A program made the translations under genes and the position numbers. The notes under the pieces were generated by a model. It was not told the origin of the DNA. It did not search any database and was given only the letters and a program-made list of their open reading frames with translations. A DNA stretch of 64,000 bases from Solea solea (Eukaryota > Chordata > Actinopteri > Pleuronectiformes > Soleidae), in NCBI RefSeq assembly GCF_958295425.1, contig NC_081153.1, forward strand, positions 1,350,613-1,414,612, read 5' to 3'. Below are positions 35,501-62,582 of the stretch, piece after piece. Every line of letters starts with the position of its first letter. Positions within the stretch are counted from its first letter, which is position 1.

Positions 35501-38500
35501 TTTTCATGGTCACGTATATGTCAGTTATGGAGGTCTACTTACATATATTAACTTGTTTTCATGGTCACATATATGTTAGTTATGGAGGTCTACTTACATA
35601 TATTAACTTGTTTTCATGGTCACATATGTTAGTTATGGAGGTCTACTTACATATATTAACTTGTTTTCATGGTCACATATATGTTAGTTATGGAGGTCTA
35701 CTTACATATATTAACTTGTTTTCATGGTCACATATATATGTTAGTTATGGAGGTCTACTTACATATATTAACTTGTTTTCATGGTCACGTATATGTTAGT
35801 TATGGAGGTCTACTTACATATATTAACTTGTTTTCATGGTCACATATATATGTTAGTTATGGAGGTCTACTTACATATATTAACTTGTTTTCATGGTCAC
35901 GTATATGTTAGTCATGGAGGTCTACTTACATATATTAACTTGTTTTCATGGTCACATAGATGTTAGTCATGGAGGTCTACTTACATATATTAACTTGTTT
36001 TCATGGTCACATAGATGTTAGTCATGGAGGTCTACTTACATATATTAACTTGTTTTCATGGTCACATAGATGTTAGTTATGGAGGTCTACTTACATATAT
36101 TAACTTGTTTTCATGGTCACGTATATGTTAGTTATGGAGGACTACTTACATATATTAACTTGTTTTCATGGTCACGTATATGTTAGTTATGGAGGTCTAC
36201 TTACATATATTAACTTGTTTTCATGGTCACGTATATGTTAGTTATGGAGGTCTACTTACATATATTAACTTGTTTTCATGGTCACGTATATGTCAGTTAT
36301 GGAGGTCTACTTACATATATTAACTTGTTTTCATGGTCACATATATGTTAGTTATGGAGGTCTACTTACATATATTAACTTGTTTTCATGGTCACATATG
36401 TTAGTTATGGAGGTCTACTTACATATATTAACTTGTTTTCATGGTCACATATATATGTTAGTTATGGAGGTCTACTTACATATATTAACTTGTTTTCATG
36501 GTCACATATATGTTAGTTATGGAGGTCTACTTACATATATTAACTTGTTTTCATGGTCACATATATATGTTAGTTATGGAGGTCTACTTACATATATTAA
36601 CTTGTTTTCATGGTCACATATATGTTAGTTACAGAGGTCTACTTACATATATTAACTTGTTTTCATGGTCACATATATGTTAGTTACGGAGGTCTACTTA
36701 CATATATTAACTTGTTTTCATGGTCACATATATATGTTAGTTACGGAGGTCTACTTACATATATTAACTTGTTTTCATGGTCACATATATGTTAGTTACA
36801 GAGGTCTACTTACATATATTAACTTGTTTTCATGGTCACATATATGTTAGTTACAGAGGTCTACTTACATATATTAACTTGTTTTCATGGTCACATATAT
36901 GTTAGTTACGGAGGTCTACTTACATATATTAACTTGTTTTCATGGTCACATATATATGTTAGTTACGGAGGTCTACTTACATATATTAACTTGTTTTCAT
37001 GGTCACATATATGTTAGTTATGGAGGTCTACTTACATATATTAACTTGTTTTCATGGTCACATATATGTTAGTTATGGAGGTCTACTTACATATATTAAC
37101 TTGTTTTCATGGTCACATATATGTTAGTTATGGAGGTCTACTTACATATATTAACTTGTTTTCATGGTCACATATATGTTAGTTATGGAGGTCTACTTAC
37201 ATACGTATATTAACTTGTTTTCATGGTCACGTATATGTTAGTTATGGAGGTCTACTTACATATATTAACTTGTTTTCATGGTCACGTATATGTCAGTTAT
37301 GGAGGTCTACTTACATATATTAACTTGTTTTCATGGTCACGTATATGTCAGTTACGGAGGTCTACTTACATATATTAACTTGTTTTCATGGTCACATATA
37401 TGTTAGTTACAGAGGTCTACTTACATATATTAACTTGTTTTCATGGTCACATATATGTTAGTTACGGAGGTCTACTTACATATATTAACTTGTTTTCATG
37501 GTCACATATATATGTTAGTTACGGAGGTCTACTTACATATATTAACTTGTTTTCATGGTCACGTATATGTCAGTTACAGAGGTCTACTTACATATATTAA
37601 CTTGTTTTCATGGTCACGTATATGTCAGTTACGGAGGTCTACTTACATATATTAACTTGTTTTCATGGTCACGTATATGTCAGTTACGGAGGTCTACTTA
37701 CATATATTAACTTGTTTTCATGGTCACGTATATGTCAGTTACGGAGGTCTACTTACATATATTAACTTGTTTTCATGGTCACGTATATGTCAGTTACGGA
37801 GGTCTACTTACATATATTAACTTGTTTTCATGGTCACGTATATGTCAGTTATGGAGGTCTACTTACATATATTAACTTGTTTTCATGGTCACATATATGT
37901 TAGTTATGGAGGTCTACTTACATATATTAACTTGTTTTCATGGTCACATATGTTAGTTATGGAGGTCTACTTACATATATTAACTTGTTTTCATGGTCAC
38001 ATATATATTGTAGTTATGGAGGTCTACTTACATATATTAACTTGTTTTCATGGTCACATATATGTTAGTTATGGAGGTCTACTTACATATATTAACTTGT
38101 TTTCATGGTCACATATATATGTTAGTTATGGAGGTCTACTTACATATATTAACTTGTTTTCATGGTCACGTATATGTTAGTCATGGAGGTCTACTTACAT
38201 ATATTAACTTGTTTTCATGGTCACGTATATGTTAGTCATGGAGGTCTACTTACATATATTAACTTGTTTTCATGGTCACATAGATGTTAGTCATGGAGGT
38301 CTACTTACATATATTAACTTGTTTTCATGGTCACATAGATGTTAGTTATGGAGGTCTACTTACATATATTAACTTGTTTTCATGGTCACATAGATGTTAG
38401 TTATGGAGGTCTACTTACATATATTAACTTGTTTTCATGGTCACGTATATGTCAGTTATGGAGGTCTACTTACATATATTAACTTGTTTTCATGGTCACA

Positions 38501-41500
38501 TATATGTTAGTTATGGAGGTCTACTTACATATATTAACTTGTTTTCATGGTCACATATGTTAGTTATGGAGGTCTACTTACATATATTAACTTGTTTTCA
38601 TGGTCACATATATATGTTAGTTATGGAGGTCTACTTACATATATTAACTTGTTTTCATGGTCACATATATGTTAGTTATGGAGGTCTACTTACATATATT
38701 AACTTGTTTTCATGGTCACATATATATGTTAGTTATGGAGGTCTACTTACATATATTAACTTGTTTTCATGGTCACGTATATGTTAGTTATGGAGGTCTA
38801 CTTACATATATTAACTTGTTTTCATGGTCACATATATATGTTAGTTATGGAGGTCTACTTACATATATTAACTTGTTTTCATGGTCACGTATATGTTAGT
38901 CATGGAGGTCTACTTACATATATTAACTTGTTTTCATGGTCACATATATGTTAGTTATGGAGGTCTACTTACATATATTAACTTGTTTTCATGGTCACAT
39001 AGATGTTAGTTATGGAGGTCTACTTACATATATTAACTTGTTTTCATGGTCACGTATATGTTAGTTATGGAGGACTACTTACATATATTAACTTGTTTTC
39101 ATGGTCACGTATATGTTAGTTATGGAGGTCTACTTACATATATTAACTTGTTTTCATGGTCACGTATATGTTAGTTATGGAGGTCTACTTACATATATTA
39201 ACTTGTTTTCATGGTCACGTATATGTTAGTTATGGAGGTCTACTTACATATATTAACTTGTTTTCATGGTCACGTATATGTTAGTTATGGAGGTCTACTT
39301 ACATATATTAACTTGTTTTCATGGTCACGTATATGTTAGTTATGGAGGTCTACTTACATATATTAACTTGTTTTCATGGTCACGTATATGTTAGTTATGG
39401 AGGTCTACTTACATATATTAACTTGTTTTCATGGTCACGTATATGTCAGTTATGGAGGTCTCCTTACATATATTAACTTGTTTTCATGGTCACGTATATG
39501 TCAGTTACGGAGGTCTACTTACATATATTAACTTGTCTTCATGGTCACGTATATGTTAGTTACGGAGGACTACTTACATATATTAACTTGTTTTCATGGT
39601 CACGTATATGTTAGTTACGGAGGTCTACTTACATATATTAACTTGTTTTCATGGTCACGTATATGTTAGTTATGGAGGTCTACTTACATATATTAACTTG
39701 TTTTCATGGTCACGTATATGTTAGTTATGGAGGTCTACTTACATATATTAACTTGTTTTCATGGTCACGTATATGTTAGTTATGGAGGTCTACTTACATA
39801 TATTAACTTGTTTTCATGGTCACGTATATGTTAGTTATGGAGGTCTACTTACATATATTAACTTGTCTTCATGGTCACACATATATGTTAGTTATGGAGG
39901 TCTACTTACATATATTAACTTGTTTTCATGGTCACGTATATGTTAGTTATGGAGGTCTACTTACATATATTAACTTGTTTTCATGGTCACGTATATGTTA
40001 GTTATGGAGGTCTACTTACATATATTAACTTGTTTTCATGGTCACATATATGTTAGTTATGGAGGTCTACTTACATATATTAACTTGTGTTCATGGTCAC
40101 GTATATGTTAGTTATGGAGGTCTACTTACATATATTAACTTGTTTTCATGGTCACGTATATGTTAGTTATGGAGGTCTACTTACATATATTAACTTGTGT
40201 TCATGGTCACGTATATGTTAGTTATGGAGGTCTACTTACATATATTAACTTGTGTTCATGTTCACGTATATGTTAGTTATGGAGGTCTACTTACATATAT
40301 TAACTTGTTTTCATGGTCACGTATATGTTAGTTATGGAGGTCTACTTACATATATTAACTTGTTTTCATGGTCACGTATATGTTAGTTATGGAGGTCTAC
40401 TTACATATATTAACTTGTCTTCATGGTCACATATATGTTAGTTATGGAGGTCTACTTACATATATTAACTTGTTTTCATGGTCACATATATGTTAGTTAT
40501 GGAGGTCTACTTACATATATTAACTTGTTTTCATGGTCACATATATGTTAGTTATGGAGGTCTACTTACATACGTATATTAACTTGTTTTCATGGTCACG
40601 TATATGTTAGTTATGGAGGTCTACTTACATATATTAACTTGTTTTCATGGTCACGTATATGTCAGTTATGGAGGTCTACTTACATATATTAACTTGTTTT
40701 CATGGTCACGTATATGTCAGTTACGGAGGTCTACTTACATATATTAACTTGTTTTCATGGTCACATATATGTTAGTTACAGAGGTCTACTTACATATATT
40801 AACTTGTTTTCATGGTCACATATATGTTAGTTACGGAGGTCTACTTACATATATTAACTTGTTTTCATGGTCACATATATATGTTAGTTACGGAGGTCTA
40901 CTTACATATATTAACTTGTTTTCATGGTCACGTATATGTCAGTTACAGAGGTCTACTTACATATATTAACTTGTTTTCATGGTCACGTATATGTCAGTTA
41001 CGGAGGTCTACTTACATATATTAACTTGTTTTCATGGTCACGTATATGTCAGTTACGGAGGTCTACTTACATATATTAACTTGTTTTCATGGTCACGTAT
41101 ATGTCAGTTACGGAGGTCTACTTACATATATTAACTTGTTTTCATGGTCACGTATATGTCAGTTACGGAGGTCTACTTACATATATTAACTTGTTTTCAT
41201 GGTCACGTATATGTCAGTTATGGAGGTCTACTTACATATATTAACTTGTCTTCATGGTCACATATGTTAGTTATGGAGGTCTACTTACATATATTAACTT
41301 GTTTTCATGGTCACATATATATGTTAGTTATGGAGGTCTACTTACATATATTAACTTGTTTTCATGGTCACATATATGTTAGTTATGGAGGTCTACTTAC
41401 ATATATTAACTTGTTTTCATGGTCACATATATATGTTAGTTATGGAGGTCTACTTACAAATATTAACTTGTTTTCATGGTCACGTATATGTTAGTTATGG

Positions 41501-42280
41501 AGGTCTACTTACATATATTAACTTGTTTTCATGGTCACGTATATGTTAGTTATGGAGGTCTACTTACATATATTAACTTGTTTTCATGGTCACGTATATG
41601 TTAGTTATGGAGGTCTACTTACATATATTAACTTGTTTTCATGGTCACGTATATGTTAGTCATGGAGGTCTACTTACATATATTAACTTGTTATCATGGT
41701 CACGTATATGTTAGTTATGGAGGTCTACTTACATATATTAACTTGTTTTCATGGTCACGTATATGTTAGTTATGGAGGTCTACTTACATATATTAACTTG
41801 TTTTCATGGTCACATATATGTTAGTTATGGAGGTCTACTTACATATATTAACTTGTTTTCATGGTCACGTATATGTTAGTTATGGAGGTCTACTTACATA
41901 TATTAACTTGTTTTCATGGTCACGTATATGTTAGTTATGGAGGTCTACTTACATATATTAACTTGTTTTCATGGTCACGTATATGTTAGTCATGGAGGTC
42001 TACTTACATATATTAACTTGTTTTCATGGTCACATAGATGTTAGTCATGGAGGTCTACTTACATATATTAACTTGTTTTCATGGTCACGTATATGTTAGT
42101 TATGGAGGTCTACTTACATATATTAACTTGTTTTCATGGTCACGTATATGTTAGTTATGGAGGTCTACTTACATATATTAACTTGTTTTCATGGTCACAT
42201 AGATGTTAGTTATGGAGGTCTACTTACATATATTAACTTGTTTTCATGGTCACGTATATGTTAGTTATGGAGGTCTACTT
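32535..42280. repeat. Giant 55-bp satellite array, about 177 copies, inside a Tc1-like element
   Basis: Units of 55 bases made of GTCACGTATATGTTAGTTAT, GGAGGTCTACTTACATATAT and TAACTTGTTTTCATG. The left third is very uniform. From about 34.6 kb onward variants appear (CACATATATATG two-base insertions, TTACGG for TTATGG, CATACGTATATT, TAGATG), and blocks of the same variant order recur, showing higher-order duplication. The array is entered from AGGTGACATAGAATGCTTG, which seems to be the unique edge of the founding sequence. Translated frames are periodic artefacts (55 is not a multiple of three). Confidence 0.97.
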
Positions 42281-42281
42281 A

Positions 42282-42560
42282 GAACTACAGGAAGCGTTTG
42301 ACCAGTGTAAACAGAGGTTACTTTACAAAGTATTGAGTTGACGTTTTGTTCATGTCCAGTTGTTTATTTTCCTATGAAGTATACAAATAAATTGTTTAAA
42401 AATCATCTAATGTGATTTCCTGGATTGTTTCCCCACATTCTGTCTCTCACAGTTGAAGTGTACCTATGATGAACATTACAGACCTCTTTCATCTTTTTGA
42501 GTGGGACTACCTGCACAATCGGTGGGTGTCCCAATACTTTTTTGCCCCAAGGTATGTGTG
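42282..42560 (+). mobile_element. Tc1/mariner-like element, right part
   Basis: Starts GAACTACAGGAAGCGTTTGA, the sequence after the transposase stop in fish Tc1 elements, and ends in the terminal region with CACAATCGGTGGGTGTCCCA and TACTTTTTTGCCCC. The catalytic middle of the transposase is absent and replaced by the 55-bp array. Confidence 0.85.
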
Positions 42561-42654
42561 TATACAGATACATTTCCCTCTGTTATATCATTTTTTTAGT
42601 CCTTTAACAACCTTTAAAAGTCAGTGTTAAACTTCTGCTGCTGGTCATTCTCCG

Positions 42655-47268
<4,614 letters not shown>

Positions 47269-47825
47269 ACCGACGTAGACGCACTTTGACCTTTGAATCA
47301 ACCGTGTAGAATTCTCTCTGTTAGTAAATTTCACTGCGTTATTTTATTTGTCTAATTTACACTTTATCGTCTTTTAAACGGAAATTACATTCAAACTGAA
47401 TGATCAGCTTTAAAGGTGCAGTATGTAGATTTAATATATTTAAAATACTAATCTGAAAATAATAACTATGGTGTTTTTGTTTGTCAGGTTTAACCGGTTT
47501 TTTTTTCTTCACAATGTTGTGTTTGCATAAATACTGACGACGCAGGGCTTTTAATTTGTAGACGTCATGTGACTCGGTGTTTACGCCGCCATGTTGGCAG
47601 GAAAAGCTTCTGTTAAAGTAAATGTGCTGAGAGTTCACTGTCACTTTAAATCCTCCCTCATCTCAAATAGCGCAACTTCCTGCCAGAGTATACACAGAGT
47701 ATTGCATGATGGGATTGCATGACGTCAGCTAACGGAGGTCTATAGACGCTAAACGCTAAATGAATGTTTGTTAACGTTAACGCCGCGTTGGATGAAGATG
47801 TCGGACCAATGTAAGAAACAAAACT

Positions 47826-47831
47826 AATAAA
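47826..47831 (+). promoter_or_regulatory. Candidate tpi1 polyadenylation signal
   Basis: AATAAA about 560 bases past the tpi1 stop; another occurs near 47932. It is about 800 bases short of the candidate eno2 signal on the other strand, so the two 3' UTRs face each other. Confidence 0.4.
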
Positions 47832-48547
47832 AACATAAAAGAAAGAAAATGTATGAACTTTGTTTTTTTAATCAGAGCTCAGGTGGCGCCCTCTGCTGGT
47901 GTCACTTTCACTCCAGAAGCTATTATTGACTAAATAAAAAATGTGCTGTTAACTTAGTTGGAAACATAAAAAAAATGACAAACACAAGTTTGGTTGAAAT
48001 TGTAAATTATTGTCATATTTTATTTCACATAATATTATTTCACATTATTTTCAATGACAAGCATTTTTTTATTATTCTCTTTAAATTCACTTTCTTCTTC
48101 TTGGTTGACACAGCTACTCTACTGGACATTCAGGAGAAACCCAGGGAACAAAGGTGGTGGTTTTGTTTAGTTTTTTCATTTTTGTTAATGACAAATGATC
48201 AGAATCACAAAAAAATGACTTAGACACGATGAGAAGGAGGAGGAGGAGTGGACAGAAGTGGGCGGAGTGCAGGTACGTCAGTGTCAGGTCAGGTGGGTGT
48301 GTTTGTGTTGTTGTTGTTTATTGTTTACATCACTCCAGTCCCTGAAACTGATGTTTTTTTATTCTCGTTCAGTCGCGTGCTTCAGTCTAAACGTTATATT
48401 CTAGAATGACTCGAACTCTGTAATCTTTATTTTTGCAGCTCCGTCCTCGTTTAAAACTACAGTAACAGTGCATGTCTGGCTTATAGAGCTTCATATTTTC
48501 ATAATATTCTCCTGCGTGTGCACAAGTGCGTGTTGCATCGCCAACTC

Positions 48548-48585
<38 letters not shown>

Positions 48586-48621
48586 CAGCATTTTGTCTCC
48601 ACATATTATTTCAGTGCATAT
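47832..48621. other. Convergent tpi1-eno2 3' region
   Basis: AT-rich sequence between the two 3' ends, with a TG run near 48550-48582. No separate gene seen. Confidence 0.4.
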
Positions 48622-48627
48622 TTTATT
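48622..48627 (-). promoter_or_regulatory. Candidate eno2 polyadenylation signal
   Basis: TTTATT on the plus strand reads AATAAA on the minus strand, about 120 bases after the eno2 stop codon. A (CA)n tract (48703-48735) lies between stop and signal, inside the 3' UTR. Confidence 0.5.
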
Positions 48628-48696
48628 TGTATCTATTTTTTGCTGGACTTATTTTGTGGTTGTTGTTTTTTTGTGTTTTTGTACATGGCTCATTCC

Positions 48697-48735
<39 letters not shown>

Positions 48736-48744
48736 TGTCCAGTT

Positions 48745-58352
<9,608 letters not shown>

Positions 58353-58375
58353 CCTGAGAGACACAGAGACACAGA

Positions 58376-58424
58376 CAGAGACACAGAGACACAGACAGAG
58401 AGAGAGAGAGAGAGACAGAGAGAA
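58376..58424. repeat. GAGACACAGAGACAGA simple repeat
   Basis: Purine-rich repeat just upstream of the first coding eno2 exon; read on the minus strand it gives the CTCTGTCTC pyrimidine tract before the acceptor CTCAG at 58354-58358. Confidence 0.85.
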
Positions 58425-58574
58425 ACTGTGAAGCGCTTCAGACTGAACTGAATCACAAGAATCCTCACGAGTGAACAGATCACAGATACACAGAATGACC
58501 TGTGAGAGTTGGACGAGAAGATAACACGACAGATTCTCTGTCACCATCAAAGCACACACACACACACACACACA

Positions 58575-58790
58575 CACACGTTGGACATTCATGACTTGAG
58601 AGGACATTGCATTGACTTACATTCATTTCCTGGAGACTGGCCTAATCCTAACCTCAATCTAACCTTAAAACATATCTTCACCTTAAAATGTAGTCATTTA
58701 CGTTGTGGGGACTTGATTTTTAAGTTCCCCATAATGTGACTGTGTAAACAGTTTTAGGTCCCCACAACATGAAACAGTAATACCCACACA
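58575..58790 (-). mobile_element. Short TGTGGGGACC-type repeat element, copy 2
   Basis: Reverse-oriented copy of the element at 9955-10200: GTTGGACATTCATGACTTGA at one end, CAGTTTTAGGTCCCCACAAC at the other, again between CA/TG arrays. Lies in eno2 intron 1. Confidence 0.72.
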
Positions 58791-58889
58791 CACACACACA
58801 GAGACACACACACACACACACACACTGAGACACACACACTGAGACACACACACACTGAGACACACACACACACACACACACACACTGAG

Positions 58890-58921
<32 letters not shown>

Positions 58922-59123
58922 ACACACACACACACGCGCGCACACACACTGAGACACACACACACTGAGACACACACACACACGCACACACACACACACA
59001 CACACACTGCGACACACACACACACACACACACACACTGAGACACACACACACACACACTGAGACACACGCACACACACTGCGACACACACACACACACT
59101 GAGACACACGCACACACACTGCG

Positions 59124-59156
<33 letters not shown>

Positions 59157-59190
59157 CACACACTGAGACACACACACACGCACACACACT
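58785..59190. repeat. CA array with CTGAGACA interruptions
   Basis: About 400 bases of CA runs punctuated by CTGAGACACA, CTGCGACACA and ACGCACAC. Cysteine/valine-rich frames here are artefacts. Confidence 0.95.
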
Positions 59191-59287
59191 GCAGTTACTG
59201 TAATGAAAGCTCAGCAGTGACTCATAAACGATGAATCTGTTTGAAGCTGAAAACATTTTTATCTCAACATGATTTGGCTTTTTTCCG

Positions 59288-59610
59288 CCCACACTAAACC
59301 TCATAGAGAAAATCAGTGAGGTTAGCTGCTGGTCCTCTGCTGCCTCGTGTGGTCACTTTGTGTCACTGAGGTCAATCTGAACAAAGGATTTTAAAAACTG
59401 AATTCAGTAAAAAAAATTAGACATTAGAAGTTAGTGATGGAGGCAGCAGTGGATGTGTGACGTTAAAATCACTGATGTTCTCTGTGGACTTTGGTGTGGG
59501 AGAGTGAGTGGTTTACAAACTTCAGTTTCCTGTTGTAAAGTCTGTGTAACAGTGATATAAAGACGTGAACGTGTTCTTAAGATGTCGTAGACACAAACTG
59601 ATGTGAATTT
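59288..59610 (+). mobile_element. Palindromic MITE, copy J (eno2 intron 1)
   Basis: CCCACACTAAACCTCATAGA, GCTGGTCCTCTGCTGCCTCG, TTAGTGATGGAGGCAGCAGT and the full right arm TTTGGTGTGGGAGAGTGAGT to GACGTGAACGTGTTCTTAAG. The outer left arm is missing. Confidence 0.82.
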
Positions 59611-60016
59611 AGAGAGAAAATCGGAGTTTTTCTCTCTAAATCTAAATGATCATAATTAAATGTCCTCACTGTATTTGATTTAATTACGGTGCAGTTTTCT
59701 GGGAACAGTCCACCTCTTCTCTCTCCTCCTACGACTCATCACCTCCCTCGTTTATTATCAGTGTAATGAGGGTTATCAAAGTAAAGAATCTGTCTTTCAC
59801 AGCTCTTCACTGCTGCACTTTTCCTTTCTTCGCTCTCTCTCTCTCTGGGGAGACACTGATCGGAAAATCCTGCAGCTCCACTGCAGGGAAAGAAGTCTCT
59901 CCAGGCGCCGTCAGGCTCTTTAATAAACCAGCAATGTCAGTACAAGACTAAGTAGGGCGGAGCGCACGGCAGCAGCAGAGCTCCTGAGCCAGCTATAGCA
60001 ACAGTGACCATGAGGA

Positions 60017-60023
60017 TTTTATA
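60017..60023 (-). promoter_or_regulatory. Probable eno2 TATA box
   Basis: GGTATAAAATCC on the minus strand, about 1.7 kb upstream of the first coding exon. The sequence just downstream (59990-59840) is GC-richer and could be the untranslated first exon, starting near 59990. Its donor could not be fixed. Confidence 0.5.
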
Positions 60024-60067
60024 CCTCAGCACTGCAGGAACTCACGCACTCACACTCTGACTGTTAC

Positions 60068-60103
<36 letters not shown>

Positions 60104-60159
60104 TGTCCCTGCTTTACATGGACATGTTGTTGTTACTATGAGGAATGTGATGGCATCAG

Positions 60160-60210
60160 TTTAACAACGTCTTCATCTCACTGTTACACAGACTTTTCCA
60201 ACAGGAAACA
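60160..60210 (+). mobile_element. Palindromic MITE, copy K, left fragment
   Basis: ACGTCTTCATCTCACTGTTA and CAGACTTTTCCAACAGGAAA match the left arm. Similarity stops exactly where the 10-bp array begins and resumes at 61097. Confidence 0.68.
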
Positions 60211-61094
60211 CAAGTACGCACAAGTACACACAAGTACGCACATGTAATGTAAGTACACACAAGTACGCACAAGTACACACAAGTACGCACATGTAATGTA
60301 AGTACACACAAGTACGCACAAGTACGCACATGTAATGTAAGTACACACAAGTACGCACAAGTACGCACAAGTACACACAAGTACGCACATATAATGTAAG
60401 TACACACAAGTACGCACAAGTATGCACAAGTACGCACAAGTACACACAAGTACGCACATGTAATGTAAGTACACACAAGTACGCACAAGTACGCACATGT
60501 AATGTAAGTACACACAAGTATACACAAGTACGCACATGTAATGTAAGTACACACAAGTACGCACAAGTATGCACAAGTACACACATGTAATATAAGTACG
60601 CACAAGTACAGGAGTACACACAAGTAAACACAAGTACGCACATGTAATGTAAGTACACACAAATACGCACAAGTACGCACAAATACGCACAAGTACGCAC
60701 ATGTAATATAAGGATGCACAAGTACGCACAAGTATGCACAAGTACGCACAAGTACAGGAGTACGCACAAGTATGCACAAGTATGCACAAGTACGCACATG
60801 TAATGTAAGTACACACAAATACGCACAAGTACGCACAAATACGCACAAGTACGCACATGTAATATAAGGATGCACAAGTACGCACAAGTATGCACAAGTA
60901 CGCACAAGTACAGGAGTACGCACAAGTACGCACAAGTATGCACAAGTACGCACAAGTACAGGAGTACGCACAAGTATGCACAAGTAAGCACAAGTATGCA
61001 CAAGTCCGCACAAGTATGCACAACTACACACAAGTACGCAGATGTAATGTAAGTACACACAAGTACACACAAGTACGGGAGTATGCACAAGTAC
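60211..61094. repeat. 10-bp minisatellite interrupting a MITE
   Basis: About 88 units of CACAAGTACG/CACAAGTACA with a periodic CATGTAATGTAAGTACA variant forming a longer repeat, and AGTACAGGAGTA near 60610, 60750, 60910 and 60960. Minus frames of about 300 codons (CAYLCVLVRT-like) are artefacts of the array. Confidence 0.95.
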
Positions 61095-61096
61095 AT

Positions 61097-61210
61097 TCAG
61101 ATTAACCTCAGTGACACAAAGTGACCACACGAGGCAGCAGACTTGAGTTTCCTGTCGTAAAGTGTGTGTAACAGTGAGATAAAGACGTTTTATGAGTCTT
61201 TTGTTTAAAT
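61097..61210 (+). mobile_element. Palindromic MITE, copy K, right fragment
   Basis: ATTCAGATTAACCTCAGTGA, GTGACCACACGAGGCAGCAG, then TTGAGTTTCCTGTCGTAAAG and GAGATAAAGACG. It continues the left fragment at 60160-60210 across the inserted array. Confidence 0.75.
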
Positions 61211-61372
61211 GTACCTTTCAGACTTGTTCTAACGGCTGAATTGTGATGACAGGATGAAGTAAAACCATTCTGTGATTTGATTCTACCTTTCTTTTAATTA
61301 GTAAACATTAACTTCCTCTTCCTTAGGCTTAATGTTAGTACCAGAGCTCATTGACGATGTTACTCTCTGTCT

Positions 61373-61410
61373 CTCCTCCTCCTCCTCCTCCTCCTCCTCC
61401 TCCTCCTCTG
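61373..61410. repeat. (TCC)n
   Basis: About 12 TCC triplets. Confidence 0.93.
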
Positions 61411-61539
61411 GGACACATGACTGTCATGTGACCACTCCACTCCGGCGTACTCGTACTCCGGCATCAGTGAGACGTGCAAAAATGCATCATAGGTGGAGAA
61501 AAGAGCAGATACAGGAATGACGAGGGGGTTGGTGCGGGG

Positions 61540-61616
61540 GTGACTCCCTCTCTCTCTCTCCCTCCCTCTGACTCCCTCTCTCTCTCCCTCTGACTCCCTC
61601 TCTCTCTCTCCCTCTG

Positions 61617-61660
<44 letters not shown>
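61540..61660. repeat. CT-rich repeat (CTCTCTCCCTCTGACTC)n
   Basis: Polypyrimidine array with TGACTCCC interruptions, ending in an uninterrupted (CT)n of about 20 units. Confidence 0.93.
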
Positions 61661-61732
61661 GCTGTCTTTTATGGAGCCCCACCCTGCAGTGCTGCAGTTT
61701 TCCTAACAGTAGAGTCTCCTGAGGGTGGAGCA

Positions 61733-61800
61733 TCAGCAGCAGCAGCATCATCATCATCAGCAGCAGCAGCATCATCAGCAGCAGCAGCAGCAGCAGCATT
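61733..61800. repeat. Mixed CAG/CAT triplet repeat
   Basis: AGCAGCAGCATCATCATCAT and longer CAG runs. A 62-codon plus frame starting at 61725 reads His/Gln runs (QQQQHHHHQQQ). ATN1, which has a polyglutamine tract, lies next to ENO2 in mammals, but nothing else here resembles it, so a gene is not called. Confidence 0.85.
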
Positions 61801-61809
61801 TTCGAGCAG

Positions 61810-62570
61810 CTTCTCCTCTTCCTGTTTATCATCACATCCTCAAAGTCTCTCCTGATTCACATCATGTGACCGCACAGAAACCTCGTGAACAACATGAACA
61901 CCAGAGCTGTTGATGAATAAATCAAGTCATTAAAAACATCACTGAACACACCCTCGTCCATGTGAGGATGTGAGGCCCCGCCCCATCATATGTGAGAGGA
62001 CCACGCCCCGTCATATAAATGATACCTGCTTCAAACCCTGAACCAGGAGTTCTGGTTCTACAGAACCAGAACGCTTCGACACCTTGCTTAGTAAAAAAAA
62101 TCATGTGACATGTTTTGGTCGGAAGCTGCAGCTGCTTCATTGCCTGAGTGAATCACCTGACTTTAGTTTTTTCGGTCCAGTCATGTGATTCAATCTTTGA
62201 GCGTTCTCCGTCCCACATAATCGCCACAATCACACAATCACTGTGCTTTAGTTACACAATCACACACAACCTCTGCCACACTTTCCCAGCTCTCTCTCCT
62301 CTTGCTGAGTTCACACCAGATAAATATAAGGATAGATCCAGATATAGATAAAGGTCGACAGATGACAACATAGTTGTAAATATAAACACAAAGAACAAGT
62401 GAGTTTTCAAACAATAAAATACAACATTTTTGAACGGTTAAATCGATATTTGATTTGCTTCTTAAAAAGTCTTGTTTGAAATTACACAAATCTAATTCCA
62501 TATATATGTATAGACATACAAATAGATTATAGATATATGACTGTGACAAAATGAAGAACTTGTGATTTCA
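61810..62570. other. Intergenic, no gene seen
   Basis: No recognised coding region or repeat beyond short simple sequence. Confidence 0.4.
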
Positions 62571-62582
62571 AAATGAAGAACA

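Noticed and set aside
32535..42280. Regularly spaced repeats as a CRISPR array
   Set aside because: Units are contiguous 55-mers with no unique spacers, in a vertebrate genome, inside a Tc1 element.
60156..61130. Minus-strand frames of about 300 codons rich in CAYLCVL
   Set aside because: Present in all three minus frames and confined to the 10-bp array.
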